This document shows, piece by piece, positions 35,666 to 45,778 of a stretch of 64,000 nucleotides of DNA. How positions within the stretch are numbered: the stretch's first letter is position 1; every line of letters begins with the position of its first letter. The notes under the pieces were generated by a model, which ran no database searches, was not told the DNA's origin, and worked only from the letters and a program-made list of their open reading frames with translations. Both the position numbers and the translations under genes were made by a program. Source of the DNA: Streptococcus sp. bf_0095 (GTDB lineage Bacteria > Bacillota > Bacilli > Lactobacillales > Streptococcaceae); contig NZ_RCYU01000001.1 in the NCBI RefSeq assembly GCF_004166885.1, positions 558,001-622,000 of the forward strand. Direction: 5' to 3'.

Positions 35666-36070
35666 TCAATTACTATAAATCATCCCTGTACAGGCTTGCT
35701 CTGAAAGTTCAACAAAGCCCAGGGATTGGTAAAAGGCAAGATTCTTCTCGCTCCGTTCAGTGGCGAGGAGTCGTTGGTAGACAGTGGGAAAGGTCGCTAA
35801 AGCCTCTTTTAAGAGTTTCCTTCCGATACCTTGGCGCTGGTGATCTGGTCGTACCAGGAGGTCCTGCACAAAAATGACTGAGTGACCATCTCCTACCAAG
35901 CGGATGTAGGCAACGAGCTCTTTCTCATCATAGACGGCCAACTGCCAGAGACTGGCTTTGACAGCTTCTGCTAGCATAGATGGGTTCTTGGTATAATTGG
36001 TCCAGCCGACCGAGCTGTAAAGTGCGACTAAGTCTGCCATCGCTGGAATCTCTTGTTTGTACTCTAACAT
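35666..36070 (-). CDS. GNAT-family acetyltransferase
   Basis: A compact 134 aa GNAT fold. The acetyl-CoA loop is visible at VRPDHQRQGIGRKLL (about residues 77-91), followed by FYQSLGF near 113. Substrate unknown. It starts 1 bp after the stop of the methyltransferase gene, so the two are in one operon. Confidence 0.88.
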   Translation of the reverse strand: MLEYKQEIPAMADLVALYSSVGWTNYTKNPSMLAEAVKASLWQLAVYDEKELVAYIRLVGDGHSVIFVQDLLVRPDHQRQGIGRKLLKEALATFPTVYQRLLATERSEKNLAFYQSLGFVELSEQACTGMIYSN

Positions 36071-36071
36071 C

Positions 36072-36782
36072 TTAACTCCTTTTTAAGGTATAGTGCTGGA
36101 AGAAGGCTATATCCCGATAAGGGGACTCCTGACAAACGGCCAGCTCCATCTGAAGCATGGACTCTCGCCAGCCTTCTTGGCCTTTGAAGCGATTGTCCTG
36201 CAAGGAATAAAAGACACGAATTCCCTGGTAGTCCTGTACTTCGAGGGTTAGATCTTCTACTACTGCACCGAGATCATAGGCCTGTGCCAAGCCCATGGAG
36301 TGGGTTTCCAGATTTTGGCCGGCTAAGAGATCAAGCGCCTTCTGAGTATCATTTTCAAAGACGACAGTCTGTAGGACGCGCCCAACTTCATTGTGCTTGA
36401 CAATGGAGAGCAGGCCACCTGGTTTCAAGAGCCGGGTGAATGCCTTGAGGACAGCCTCGCGATTCCCTACATACTCCAAGACATTGTGGCAGAGGATGAC
36501 CTCAAAGCTGGCATCTTCAAGACTTGCCAACTGATCCAGACTTCCGACCAGTTGCTGGTAGGGATGGTCTTGGTCCCGCAAGGCCAACATTTCTTCATTT
36601 GGTTCCACAGCAAGGACCTCATTGTCTTTCGCTAGGTGGTTGGCCACCAGTCCAAAGCCACTGCCAAAATCAAGCACCCGTTTTCTCTTGATGTCTTTTA
36701 ATTGAGCAAAAAGAATATCATAATAGATCTGTCCCCAGGGTTGCCGGAGGTTTTCTAAATAAGCTTGAATATTTGCTGCCAT
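36072..36782 (-). CDS. Class I SAM-dependent methyltransferase
   Basis: At 236 aa it has a clear SAM site VLDFGSGFGLVANHLA (about residues 37-52), an acidic strand end VLAVEPNEEML and the LKPGGLLSIVKHNEVG post-motif. The target is not known; the closest general class is small-molecule methyltransferases of the Methyltransf_11/25 type. It lies between an SDR gene and a GNAT gene on the same strand. Confidence 0.85.
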   Translation of the reverse strand: MAANIQAYLENLRQPWGQIYYDILFAQLKDIKRKRVLDFGSGFGLVANHLAKDNEVLAVEPNEEMLALRDQDHPYQQLVGSLDQLASLEDASFEVILCHNVLEYVGNREAVLKAFTRLLKPGGLLSIVKHNEVGRVLQTVVFENDTQKALDLLAGQNLETHSMGLAQAYDLGAVVEDLTLEVQDYQGIRVFYSLQDNRFKGQEGWRESMLQMELAVCQESPYRDIAFFQHYTLKRS

Positions 36783-36792
36783 CTGGCTCCTC

Positions 36793-37548
36793 CTATTTGT
36801 AATTGAACATTTTGCTGGCTAGCTTGTCCGAGATACGAGGGAAAAGGGTATAGAGCTTGTGGGTCAGGTTCAAGAGCCAAGGCAAATTGAGCTCACGTTT
36901 TGCTTTTCCAAAGTGTTTGACAATCTTCTTAGCCACGAAGTCTGGTTCCAAAATATAACGGTCTACAGCCTTGACATAGCTTCCATCGGGGTCTGCCTGG
37001 TCAAAGAAAGCGGTCCGAATAGGGCCTGGATTGACCGTCGTCACATGGACACCAAAGGGCATGAGTTCCAACCGCAAGGCGTTAGAAAAACCAATGGCCG
37101 CAAATTTGGTCGCCGAATAAAGGCTGGATTTGGCAGTTGCGACGAGACCCGCCATGCTGACGATATTGACGATGTGACCCTTACCTGCTTCCTTCATGCG
37201 GGCACCAATTAAGCGTGAGAGATTCATCAGGGCAAAGGTATTGACTTCAAACATGGCATGGATCTGCTCATTGGTAATCTTGTCAAACTCTTCAAAGATC
37301 CCATAGCCTGCATTGTTGACCAAGACATCAATCTGCCCATAGCGCTGATAGAGGTCTTCTACCAAGTCTTGGACAGCTGAGGAATCCGTGATATCGATCC
37401 CAATGCATACTTTCTTAGGATGTTCAGCATAGACTTGTTCCAGTTTTTCTTGATTTCTGCCTAAGAGAATAAGCCGGTCCTCAGGAAGGAGCTTGACCAT
37501 TTCCTGGGCTAAGCCTCCACTCGCTCCTGTGATGATGATAGTTCGCAT
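36793..37548 (-). CDS. Short-chain dehydrogenase/reductase
   Basis: The true start is ATG 37548 (MRTIIITGASGGLAQEMV). The frame stays open for a further 570 bp upstream, but there it is only a shadow of rnz. The 251 aa product has TGASGG nucleotide binding, VLVNNAGYG, and the catalytic Ser and YSATKFA. Substrate unknown. The start lies one base after the rnz stop (TAAGATG), so translation is probably coupled; the order miaA-hflX-(unknown)-rnz-SDR recurs in streptococci. Confidence 0.9.
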   Translation of the reverse strand: MRTIIITGASGGLAQEMVKLLPEDRLILLGRNQEKLEQVYAEHPKKVCIGIDITDSSAVQDLVEDLYQRYGQIDVLVNNAGYGIFEEFDKITNEQIHAMFEVNTFALMNLSRLIGARMKEAGKGHIVNIVSMAGLVATAKSSLYSATKFAAIGFSNALRLELMPFGVHVTTVNPGPIRTAFFDQADPDGSYVKAVDRYILEPDFVAKKIVKHFGKAKRELNLPWLLNLTHKLYTLFPRISDKLASKMFNYK

Positions 37549-37549
37549 C

Positions 37550-38479
37550 TTAGATCTCCACTTCTTCCAAGTCCTTGACCACATGGACCTTCTCAAACAC
37601 AGTCGCGGCATCCTTGCGCAATTGACTGACGTCCTTGGAGAGGAAGCGGGCACTGATATGGTTGAGTAGAAGGCGTTTGGTTCCTGCTTCACGCGCCACT
37701 TCTGCCGCCTGCATATTGGTCGAGTGGCCATGCTTACGAGCAATCTTCTCATCGCCCTTGCCATAGGTAGACTCATGCACGAGAACATCTGCATTAACGG
37801 CAAGTCTGACGCTGGCATTGGTCTTCCGGGTATCGCCCAGGATGGTGATGATCTTACCAGGTCGAGGGGCGGAGATATAATCCGCAGCAATGATCTTGGT
37901 GCCATCTTCCAGGGTAACATCTTGGCCATTTTTGACCTGGCCAAAAAGTGGTCCAAATGGAACCCCTGCTGCCTTGAGCTTGTCTGCGTCGAGGGTCCCT
38001 TCCAAATCTTTCTGCATGACCCGGTAGCCGACACAGAAAATGGTGTGATCCAAGGCGTCGGCATAGACCGTGAACTTATCGGTCTCCATGATTTTCCCAA
38101 GTGAACCTTCATCGAACTCATGAAAATGGATCTTGTAAGGCAGGCGTGAACCGGAAACTCGAAGGCTGGTCAAGACAAAGGATTTGATCCCAACCGGTCC
38201 ATAAATCTCTAGATCCGTCTGCTCTTCATTGGCCTGAAAGGCGCGGCTAGAGAGGAAACCTGGCAAGCCAAAGATATGGTCCCCGTGTAAGTGGGTGATA
38301 AAGATCTTGCTAACTTTTCGAGGACGGATGCTGGTTTCTAAGATTTGATTTTGTGTCCCTTCTCCACAGTCAAAGAGCCAAACTTCATTGATCTCATCCA
38401 AGAGTTTGAGCGCTAGACTTGAGACATTACGAGATTTGGACGGCTGGCCCGCACCCGTTCCTAAAAATTGAATTTCCAT
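37550..38479 (-). CDS. rnz: Ribonuclease Z
   Basis: A 309 aa tRNase Z of the long bacterial type. The metallo-beta-lactamase motif [16 protein letters not shown] is at about residues 59-74, and the exosite arm and further His ligands ([27 protein letters not shown]) are present. It cuts the 3' trailer from tRNA precursors. Confidence 0.95.
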   Translation of the reverse strand: MEIQFLGTGAGQPSKSRNVSSLALKLLDEINEVWLFDCGEGTQNQILETSIRPRKVSKIFITHLHGDHIFGLPGFLSSRAFQANEEQTDLEIYGPVGIKSFVLTSLRVSGSRLPYKIHFHEFDEGSLGKIMETDKFTVYADALDHTIFCVGYRVMQKDLEGTLDADKLKAAGVPFGPLFGQVKNGQDVTLEDGTKIIAADYISAPRPGKIITILGDTRKTNASVRLAVNADVLVHESTYGKGDEKIARKHGHSTNMQAAEVAREAGTKRLLLNHISARFLSKDVSQLRKDAATVFEKVHVVKDLEEVEI

Positions 38480-38489
38480 TGTATTCTTT

Positions 38490-39107
38490 CTAACTAATAT
38501 AGATCATAGCAGTCCGATTCTTCGATCGAACGGCGATTTTTCCTGGGTAGGCCCTAGCTAATTGAGCCAATTCGTCCTGGTTGTAGCCAGTCAGGCGGAT
38601 GCTCCCATCTGCCAACTCTTCAAGATTAGATAGAGGTGACAACTCCTTGGTATCCACCACCTCTTGATCCGTAACATGACGCATCAAGATGAAGCCTTCC
38701 TCATCATATACCAGGTAGTGAGGGAAGATTTGCGCAATCTCAAACAAGAGGTCCATGCTGATGGCTTCTGCTTGCTGGGCAAAGACTTGAGCTAATCCCT
38801 TTTCTCGGTAGCAAAAGCCATAGGCCTTGCCAGAGAGATTGAGACGGACAAAGGGTTTGTCCTCCTCGAAGCTGGGACTGGTCTGATAGAGATCAAAGAC
38901 CTCAGTGACTTGTTCATAGTAGTCTGTTGCTGCATCGGGGCTCTTCTTTTGGTAAAGCTCAGCGAAGTAGGCATTGATTACACTGGGCGGTGGCGTGATA
39001 AACTGGAGCTTTTGCTCTTCTGTCAATCCCGCTAAGACCCGCTCCAAATAGACCTTGTCTAGACTGGTATAGCCCCCATAGCTGAGAGCGATATTAAGAT
39101 AATCCAT
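38490..39107 (-). CDS. Conserved streptococcal protein of unknown function
   Basis: A 205 aa soluble protein without signal or membrane segments. Notable stretches are [20 protein letters not shown] and [19 protein letters not shown] recognise it only by position, between hflX and rnz, where streptococci carry an uncharacterised gene. Its start overlaps the hflX stop by 14 bp, so it is co-translated with HflX. Confidence 0.75.
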   Translation of the reverse strand: MDYLNIALSYGGYTSLDKVYLERVLAGLTEEQKLQFITPPPSVINAYFAELYQKKSPDAATDYYEQVTEVFDLYQTSPSFEEDKPFVRLNLSGKAYGFCYREKGLAQVFAQQAEAISMDLLFEIAQIFPHYLVYDEEGFILMRHVTDQEVVDTKELSPLSNLEELADGSIRLTGYNQDELAQLARAYPGKIAVRSKNRTAMIYIS

Positions 39108-40344
39108 GATGATAAAACTCCTCTAGTCTCCATGCATTTTTAGGGGCGATGTAGCCTGTTATGACCTCACCAGTCTCCTCATAGGAACGCTCAGCCAATA
39201 TGGCAATGGTCTCCAATTCATGGATGCGGTAGGCTTGATCAAAAGGAACCTGAATCGTAAAGGGATGGAAGAGCTCCTGCATCTTTTCAAGTAGAATGTC
39301 ATGCAGTTTAGTCCGACTATCGGGATCCTTGGCCGAAACCAGGCGATAAGGTGTCTGAGTCGGAGTAAAGTCCGCGACTTTATCAGCTTTATTGTAGAGA
39401 GTTAAGCGTGGAATCTCCAGCATCTCCAAATCCTTCATAATCTGAAGAACTGTCTTTTCATGCTCTTCATGGTTGGGATCAGAGGCATCGATGACATGGA
39501 CCAAGAGATCCACATTCTTGCTTTCTTCCAGGGTCGACTTAAAACTGGTCACCAACTCTGTCGGTAAGTCCTGAATAAAGCCGACTGTATCTGTCAGAGT
39601 TACTTGTAGATTGCCTGTTAGATGAATACTCTTGGTGGTCGCATCCAAGGTCGCAAAGAGTTCATCTGCCTCGTATTGGGTCTTACTGGTCAAGGCATTC
39701 ATAATGGTTGATTTGCCGGCATTGGTATAGCCAATCAAGCCAATCTTAAAGATGGGGGATTCTAGGCGTTTTTCCCGTACCACTTCACGGTTCTTCTCGA
39801 CCACCTTGAGTTGACGCTCGATATCGGTGATTTGATTGCGGACACTCCGGCGGTTCAACTCCAGCTGACTTTCTCCCGGTCCACGGGAACCAATCCCCCC
39901 GGCCTGACGGCTGAGCATGATCCCTTGACCCACGAGACGGGGCAAGAGGTACTTGAGCTGGGCCAGATGAACCTGGAGCTTACCTTCGTGGCTTCGTGCC
40001 CGCATGGCAAAGATATCCAAAATCAACTGCATCCGGTCGATGACCTTTACACCTAAGATTTCTTCTAAATTCACATTCTGGCGAGGGGTCAAACGGTTGT
40101 TAACGACAACTGTCGAAACCTCATCTGCATCGACCATTTGGGCAATCTCTTCTAGCTTTCCAGAGCCGACAAAAGTCTTGCTATCGTACTTTTCTCTCTT
40201 TTGGGTGTAGATCCCTACGACTTCTGCTCCGGCTGTCTTGGCTAGACTGGCCAACTCCTCCATGGACATGTCAAAGTTCTCCATACCTTGGAGCTCGACA
40301 CCAACAATGAGGACCCGCTCCTGTTTTTTCTCAGTTTCTATCAT
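39094..40344 (-). CDS. hflX: Ribosome-associated GTPase HflX
   Basis: The 416 aa protein has the N-terminal HflX domain ([20 protein letters not shown]), a linker ([12 protein letters not shown]) and a GTPase domain with G1 GYTNAGKST near residue 211, [10 protein letters not shown] (G3) and NKAD (G4). HflX splits stalled or stress-damaged ribosomes. Its start overlaps the miaA stop by 14 bp. Confidence 0.95.
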   Translation of the reverse strand: MIETEKKQERVLIVGVELQGMENFDMSMEELASLAKTAGAEVVGIYTQKREKYDSKTFVGSGKLEEIAQMVDADEVSTVVVNNRLTPRQNVNLEEILGVKVIDRMQLILDIFAMRARSHEGKLQVHLAQLKYLLPRLVGQGIMLSRQAGGIGSRGPGESQLELNRRSVRNQITDIERQLKVVEKNREVVREKRLESPIFKIGLIGYTNAGKSTIMNALTSKTQYEADELFATLDATTKSIHLTGNLQVTLTDTVGFIQDLPTELVTSFKSTLEESKNVDLLVHVIDASDPNHEEHEKTVLQIMKDLEMLEIPRLTLYNKADKVADFTPTQTPYRLVSAKDPDSRTKLHDILLEKMQELFHPFTIQVPFDQAYRIHELETIAILAERSYEETGEVITGYIAPKNAWRLEEFYHHGLS

Positions 40345-41221
40345 CTAAAAATCTTTCTATATTTTGAAGAACCCGCTCCTTGAAGCCTTCTTCTCCAATC
40401 TGGTAAAAATGAACTGTCATCCGATTGCGAAACCAAGTCAACTGGCGCTTGGCAAAACGGCGCGTATTTTGCTTGAGCTGTTCAAGAGCCTCTTCTAAAC
40501 TTTGCCCCCCCTTGAAATAAGGAAAGAGCTCCTTGTAGCCAATCCCTTTCGCAGCCTGAACCTCAGGATGGTTGTCATAGAGCCACTGGGCTTCTTCTAA
40601 CAAGCCCTGCTCAACCATGAGATCCACCCGTCGATTGATGCGGTCATACAAGGCTTGGCGATCATCGTCTAGACAAATGATATAGGGTTCATAGGCTGGA
40701 GCTTGATTTTCCAAGTCCTGACCGAAATGGGAGATTTCCAAGGCCCGCATTGCTCGTCTACGATTGATCTGCGGAATTTCAATTCCCTCTTTTGCTACTC
40801 GATCAAACAGTTCTTCATCAGTGAGAGGGGACAAGGACTCCCGATAGGCTAGAATGTCCTCGTGGGCAACATCCCCTCCTAGGTGATAGCCTTCTAAGAG
40901 ACTCTGGACATAGAGGCCTGTCCCTCCAGCAATAATAGGAAGGTGGCCTCGTTCTTGAATCTCCTCGATGGCTTGGCTGGCTTCTGTCACAAAATCGTAG
41001 GCTGAGTAAGTATCTGTCACCTCGCGGACATCGATCAGATGATGGGGAGCTGCTGCCTGCTCTTCTGGACTAGCCTTGGCCGTTCCAATATCTAGGGTGC
41101 GGTAGACCTGCTGGCTATCTCCGCTGATGACCTCCCCCTGAAAGCGCTGGGCCACCTCGATAGCGAGGGCTGTTTTCCCAACAGCGGTCGGTCCCACTAT
41201 CACAATTATCTTGTTTTTCAT
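40331..41221 (-). CDS. miaA: tRNA dimethylallyltransferase MiaA
   Basis: ATG 41221 ([20 protein letters not shown]) is taken because AAGGA precedes it; an upstream in-frame ATG would add eight residues. The 296 aa enzyme has the P-loop, SGDSQQVYR for tRNA contact and the [19 protein letters not shown] segment. It adds the isopentenyl group to A37 of tRNAs reading UNN codons. Confidence 0.95.
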   Translation of the reverse strand: MKNKIIVIVGPTAVGKTALAIEVAQRFQGEVISGDSQQVYRTLDIGTAKASPEEQAAAPHHLIDVREVTDTYSAYDFVTEASQAIEEIQERGHLPIIAGGTGLYVQSLLEGYHLGGDVAHEDILAYRESLSPLTDEELFDRVAKEGIEIPQINRRRAMRALEISHFGQDLENQAPAYEPYIICLDDDRQALYDRINRRVDLMVEQGLLEEAQWLYDNHPEVQAAKGIGYKELFPYFKGGQSLEEALEQLKQNTRRFAKRQLTWFRNRMTVHFYQIGEEGFKERVLQNIERFLDDRN

Positions 41222-41304
41222 CGTTTTTCCTTGCAAAAATCGCATTTTTTCGTTACCATATATTATAACATAAAAATTTAAAGTTCTAAAAAGGAGAAAT
41301 TCTC

Positions 41305-41475
41305 ATGGCTAAAGGATTTGGTAAAGGTTTTGTTACTGGTGTTGCTGGTACAGTTGCTGCTGTAGCAGGTGCAGTTTACACATTCAAGAAAAAAGTAATC
41401 GAGCCTGAAGAACAAAAAGCAGCTTTCATCGAAGAAAACCGCAAAAAAGCAGCACGTCGTCGTGTATCACACTAA
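41305..41475 (+). CDS. DUF3042-like small protein, 56 aa
   Basis: A strong SD (AAGGAG) lies nine bases before the ATG. The product starts MAKGFGKGFVTGVAGTVAAV, continues with an Ala/Gly-rich hydrophobic segment, then VIEPEEQKAAFIEENRKKAA and RRRVSH. This is the DUF3042 pattern found in streptococci and other lactic acid bacteria; function unknown. It reads divergently from miaA and has its own terminator. Confidence 0.85.
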   Translation: MAKGFGKGFVTGVAGTVAAVAGAVYTFKKKVIEPEEQKAAFIEENRKKAARRRVSH

Positions 41476-41484
41476 TCAAAAGAA

Positions 41485-41512
41485 AAAACTCCGGGAAACC
41501 GGAGTTTTTTTT
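41485..41512 (+). terminator. Terminator after the DUF3042 gene
   Basis: AACTCCGG/CCGGAGTT stem followed by eight T. Confidence 0.9.
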
Positions 41513-41597
41513 GTGAATGTAGACAAACTATTTTTACATTACTAGCTAGATAATTTTTTCAAAAAAGTTATTTATTATTTAAGATTTTAAGCAAGTC

Positions 41598-41737
41598 AAA
41601 AACTTTCCGCTGTGAGAAAAGTGCTAGAAACACGATTGTTTCTAGCACACGGGAGTTTTGGAACCTTAGGTCCAAAACTAAGTCATGGAACTTCGTTGAA
41701 GTTCGCTGACGTCCGTACTAACCTAAGGAAAGTTTTT
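41598..41737 (-). repeat. R1 structured repeat, copy 4 (inverted)
   Basis: Core CTTTCC 41603 to GGAAAG 41732, the only copy in minus orientation. Read on the minus strand, hairpin three is GTGCTAGAAACA/TGTTTCTAGCAC, with the T-A/A-T pair change kept on both sides. Hairpin two is AGTTTTGGA/TCCAAAACT. Confidence 0.85.
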
Positions 41738-41759
41738 CAGAAGAATTTATCTTTAATCT

Positions 41760-41786
41760 AAAAACTCCGGAAAACCGGAGTTTTTT
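41760..41786. terminator. Terminator at the 3' end of the rexAB operon
   Basis: AACTCCGG/CCGGAGTT stem with A and T flanks, six bases past the DUF4298 gene stop; usable on both strands. Confidence 0.8.
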
Positions 41787-41792
41787 GTGTTC

Positions 41793-42098
41793 TTATCGTT
41801 CTTTTAACATCTTGGTAGCAAGGTCTAGCATCTCTACTGCCTTTTGGTAGTGCTCGTCCAACAAATCGTAGACGGCATCTTCCGATAAGACGCCACAGTA
41901 GACCTCTTCAGGGAAGTCTGGCTGATTGGACAATTCGACATCGTCCATGTAGACCTGGCTAGTGTAGTAATCGCGAAGGGCGATATAGCTAGACTGGCCA
42001 GCTTCTACCCGTTTCAAACATGCTTCGAGCTCTTCGATTAAACTTTGGTAGGTGTTGAGATGGCCTTCCATCTCTTGGATTCGTTCAATTGGGGTCAT
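41793..42098 (-). CDS. DUF4298-like protein
   Basis: A 101 aa, acidic, mostly helical protein ([20 protein letters not shown], with [14 protein letters not shown] and [13 protein letters not shown]), fitting the DUF4298 pattern. No membrane or catalytic features. Its start overlaps the rexA stop by 4 bp (ATGA type), so it is the last gene of the rexB-rexA operon. A link to DNA repair is suggested only by this position. Confidence 0.8.
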   Translation of the reverse strand: MTPIERIQEMEGHLNTYQSLIEELEACLKRVEAGQSSYIALRDYYTSQVYMDDVELSNQPDFPEEVYCGVLSEDAVYDLLDEHYQKAVEMLDLATKMLKER

Positions 42099-45000
42099 GA
42101 GTTGTCCTTTCTATCTGCTAAAGAAACGACTTGCAGCTGCTCACCGCCTAGTAAAATCAAATAGGATTCAACCTGCTCCACACCATATGAACGGCGGAGG
42201 GCTTCTGCGTAGAGTTCCAGTTGGGCTTGGTAGCGATCCAGCAATTCTTGAGGGTTCCGGTAACGGTCTGTCTTGTAGTCAAAGAGAAGAATCCGATCTT
42301 CCAATAGTAGGTAGCCGTCTAAGATCCCCCGGACCACAAAGTCCTGGCCACTAGCTGGATCTGTCTTGAGCATGGCAAAGGGCGCTTCACGATGGACCTT
42401 GTCGGACTCTTTTAGCAAGAGTTGGCCCAAGTCGGTCTGGAAGAAGGCCAAAACCTTCTTGAGGTCGATCCGCTTCTTGACAGCCGGACTGGCATTGACC
42501 TCTTGGAGGACCATTGCTAGGCTCTCCATGGTTGGAATCGTCGTCAATGGAATCCGTTGCATCAATTCGTGCAGGGCACTACCGACTGCTGCTCCTGTCA
42601 CAGCTTCTTCCTTGCCAAAGGTTGGAAACTCAAAGCTTGGTAAGGCAAGATCCGCTTTTTCCATGAGGTCCACTCCGTCGATATCTTGGATAGGTTCATA
42701 GAATTTCTTAATTTGGCTCGGAGTCCGCACACTCGGAAGTTGGATGGCTGCTTGGTACTGGGTGTTGAGCCGGTCCACTGATTCTAAGACATCCAGGGCA
42801 CGGCGGATCTCTTCTGATTGCCGGTTGTCCTTGAGGTCATCGACTGGGAGAGAAGACTTCAACTCCAAGTGACCGATTTGCTCCGGCGTCAAGTCTTGGT
42901 CGGTCACAAAGCGGGTCTGATAGGACAAGTGTTGCTGGGCAAAGACTGCCTGGATGGCATAGAGCCAGTCTTGGAAACAATTGATCTCCTTACGAAGAGC
43001 TGGGCTCAAGCGTCCATTGACACTGGATCCCCATTTTTTCTCTTCCAACTTATCCTGCCGGCCCTTGCCCACCAGATAGAGCTTGCGCTCTGCCCGGGTC
43101 ATAGCGACATAGAGGAGGCGCATCTGTTCCGACAAGGATGCTAGACGAATTTCCTCAACATTTCGCTGATAAGGCAGGGTCTCAATGACCAAGCGTACCG
43201 ACTCGGGAAGTCCCTCTTGATCTGACTCGACGGGGAGATTCGCAACATACTTGATCCCGACCCCATTTTTCCGACTGATGACAGCATTGGTCGATAGTTC
43301 CTTGCCGACAAACTTTTTGTCAGTATTGAGGATAAAGACATAAGGAAACTCAAGTCCCTTGCTCTTATGGATGGTCATGAGTTGGACAGCATCCTTAGGA
43401 ACTGCCTGGGCGACATTGGCCAAGTCGTGTTGGTTTTCCAAAATCTTATCAATCATGGAGATGAAACGTGGCAAACCTTTGAAACTAGAGCTTTCAAAGT
43501 CATTTGCCCGCAGGGTCAAGGCATAGAGATTGGCCTGCCGTTGGGCTCCATTTGGCAGGGCACCCACATAATCATAATAGTGGCGATCTTGGTAAATCTT
43601 CCAGAGCAGGTCATAGAGAGAATGAGTCTGAGCATAGTCACGCCAGGCATCTAGTGTCTCCATAAAGCGGGTGAGCTTCTCTCTCAAGCTAGAATCGATC
43701 AAATGAGGAGCACTCCCTGTCTGGTCTAGGGCGTGTTGCAGTTTCTCATAGAGATTCTCTGCCTTCTTTCCTTCAACTCCCTGTAAGGCTAAGCGAGCCA
43801 ACTGGTCCTCATCAAACTCAAACATGGCTGATTTCAGGAGGGCCACCAAGGGATAGTCCTGCAAGGGATTGTTAATGGTTCGGAGGGTGTCCAAAAGGAC
43901 CATGACTTCGACCGACTGGAGGTAGTTTTCCTCTCCCCCGTCTGCAACGATAGGAATTTGATAGGCTTCAAAGGAAGACAGTACCTTGTCGTTGCGGGTC
44001 CGAGACGCCGTCAAGAGTGTGATATCCTTAAAGGGAACCCCTTCTTCGTTGTGGAGGCGGATGATTTCCTTGATGACCAAAAGGACTTCACCTGAGGATA
44101 GGCTATCCCCTTCTTGCTCTTCTTCTTCAGTTGCTTCAGCCACATCCTGACTGCCATCGTAGAGCAGGAACTCTGTCTCATAGGCGGGTGTCGGCTCTTT
44201 CTTCTCGGGATTGCCCGCAATTAAGCGGTGGCTCTGGTCATAGAGAATCTCCCCAACTTCCTCATCCATGAGGCGTTCAAAGACATGGTTGGTCGCCTCT
44301 AAGACCTCTACGTGGCTTCGGAAATTCTCCTTGAGCAGGATCAACTTACCATCAGCCCCTTCTTCTTGATAGGCCTTAAACTTATCATTAAAAATTTGAG
44401 GATCTGCCTGACGGAAACGGTAGATGGACTGCTTGATATCTCCCACCATGAAGCGGTTTTGGCCATTGGACAAGAGTTCCAACATCCGCTCTTGGGTATG
44501 GTTGGTATCCTGGTACTCATCGACCATGACCTCGTGGTAGCGCTCTTGATAGAGACTACGGATATGGGGGAATTCTTCAAGGATCTGGATAGCAAAATGG
44601 CTGATGTCGCCAAATTCAAAGGCATTTTCCTGCTTCTTGCGCTCTAAATAAGCAGTAGAGAAAGCTTGGACAAAGTCCCTGAGCAAGACCAGCAAAGGCA
44701 AGGGTTCATCCTTGAAGCGAATCTGATAGGTTAGTTGGTAGTGCTGGGAAGCTGCTGCCCGCAAGGCTTCGATGCGTTCTTTGCGTTCGTCATTGAAGGC
44801 CGTAGCTAACTCTTTCAGGTCTTCTTTTCGTGTCGTGATGGCCAGACTTCGTCCTCCGCTAGCACGGGAGATCAAGACCACCCGCTCTAAGACCTCAAAG
44901 ATAGCTTCCTGGCTGGATTTCTCATTGAGACTAGCGATTAAGTCTTGAATAGCGGTGACATTCTCTTGGTACTTGGCCCCTGCAAAGGCTTGCCCCTCAT

Positions 45001-45778
45001 TGGCCAGGTGGAAGGTAAAGAAAGATTCCAGTTCAAAGAGTTGCTCTTTTACCCCTTGGGCCAACTGGTCCAAGGCTTCATCATAGTCCAGATCCTCATA
45101 GCCTTTGAGGAAGGACTCCTTCAACCAGATGAGAGGATCCGCAGTGGATTGGAGGAAGTCTACTAGTGCATAAACCTGCTCCTTAAAACCAGCTAGCGAC
45201 TTGCCCTTTCCTGTAAAGTTCTTAACTAGACGACTAAAGAGGCGGTCAGGCCCTTGCTCCTCATAAAAGCGCTCAAAGACTTGTTCAAAACAGTCATTCT
45301 TGAGTAAGGACTGCTCGCTCGCACTTTGAAGGATGCGGAAAGTCGGCGAGAGGCCTAATAAATAGCCGTATTTGGAGACCAGTCGCTGCGTGAAGGCATC
45401 CATGGTCCCGATATCACTAGTTGGTAATTCTGCGATTTGTTGAGCCAAGTGGCGCATGAGCTCCTCATCCTTGGTAGACTTGAGGCTCTTCTCCAACTCC
45501 TTTTCTAAGCGTTCCTTGAGCTCAGTTGCTGCCTTAACCGTAAAGGTCGAGATAAACAATTGCTGGATGGAAACCCCTCGGTGCAATTGATCCAGGATCC
45601 GTTGGACCATGACAAAGGTCTTCCCAGAACCAGCCGAAGCTGATACTAGGATATTGGTTCCTGACGAATAGATGGCTTCTATTTGCTCAGGGGTCCGTTT
45701 TTGTTCCTTGTCAGACAGGGCCTCCTGGATTTGGAGGTCTTGAATCTGACTGTGACTTAAAAATTCAATTGGTTTCAT
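42095..45778 (-). CDS. rexA: RexA/AddA helicase-nuclease subunit
   Basis: A 1227 aa UvrD-type helicase with a C-terminal nuclease domain. Walker A is SASAGSGKT (residues 46-54). Other motifs are [42 protein letters not shown] and [15 protein letters not shown]. Near the C-terminus [20 protein letters not shown] carries the RecB-type nuclease Asp and Lys. With RexB it processes double-strand breaks up to Chi-like sites for RecA. It overlaps rexB by 4 bp. Confidence 0.96.
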   Translation of the reverse strand: MKPIEFLSHSQIQDLQIQEALSDKEQKRTPEQIEAIYSSGTNILVSASAGSGKTFVMVQRILDQLHRGVSIQQLFISTFTVKAATELKERLEKELEKSLKSTKDEELMRHLAQQIAELPTSDIGTMDAFTQRLVSKYGYLLGLSPTFRILQSASEQSLLKNDCFEQVFERFYEEQGPDRLFSRLVKNFTGKGKSLAGFKEQVYALVDFLQSTADPLIWLKESFLKGYEDLDYDEALDQLAQGVKEQLFELESFFTFHLANEGQAFAGAKYQENVTAIQDLIASLNEKSSQEAIFEVLERVVLISRASGGRSLAITTRKEDLKELATAFNDERKERIEALRAAASQHYQLTYQIRFKDEPLPLLVLLRDFVQAFSTAYLERKKQENAFEFGDISHFAIQILEEFPHIRSLYQERYHEVMVDEYQDTNHTQERMLELLSNGQNRFMVGDIKQSIYRFRQADPQIFNDKFKAYQEEGADGKLILLKENFRSHVEVLEATNHVFERLMDEEVGEILYDQSHRLIAGNPEKKEPTPAYETEFLLYDGSQDVAEATEEEEQEGDSLSSGEVLLVIKEIIRLHNEEGVPFKDITLLTASRTRNDKVLSSFEAYQIPIVADGGEENYLQSVEVMVLLDTLRTINNPLQDYPLVALLKSAMFEFDEDQLARLALQGVEGKKAENLYEKLQHALDQTGSAPHLIDSSLREKLTRFMETLDAWRDYAQTHSLYDLLWKIYQDRHYYDYVGALPNGAQRQANLYALTLRANDFESSSFKGLPRFISMIDKILENQHDLANVAQAVPKDAVQLMTIHKSKGLEFPYVFILNTDKKFVGKELSTNAVISRKNGVGIKYVANLPVESDQEGLPESVRLVIETLPYQRNVEEIRLASLSEQMRLLYVAMTRAERKLYLVGKGRQDKLEEKKWGSSVNGRLSPALRKEINCFQDWLYAIQAVFAQQHLSYQTRFVTDQDLTPEQIGHLELKSSLPVDDLKDNRQSEEIRRALDVLESVDRLNTQYQAAIQLPSVRTPSQIKKFYEPIQDIDGVDLMEKADLALPSFEFPTFGKEEAVTGAAVGSALHELMQRIPLTTIPTMESLAMVLQEVNASPAVKKRIDLKKVLAFFQTDLGQLLLKESDKVHREAPFAMLKTDPASGQDFVVRGILDGYLLLEDRILLFDYKTDRYRNPQELLDRYQAQLELYAEALRRSYGVEQVESYLILLGGEQLQVVSLADRKDNS

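Noticed and set aside
36793-38121. A 442-codon minus-strand frame with an N-terminal extension to the SDR protein
   Set aside because: The first 190 codons are Ser/Arg/Pro-rich and lie inside rnz in another frame. The SDR motif begins at ATG 37548 right after the rnz stop.
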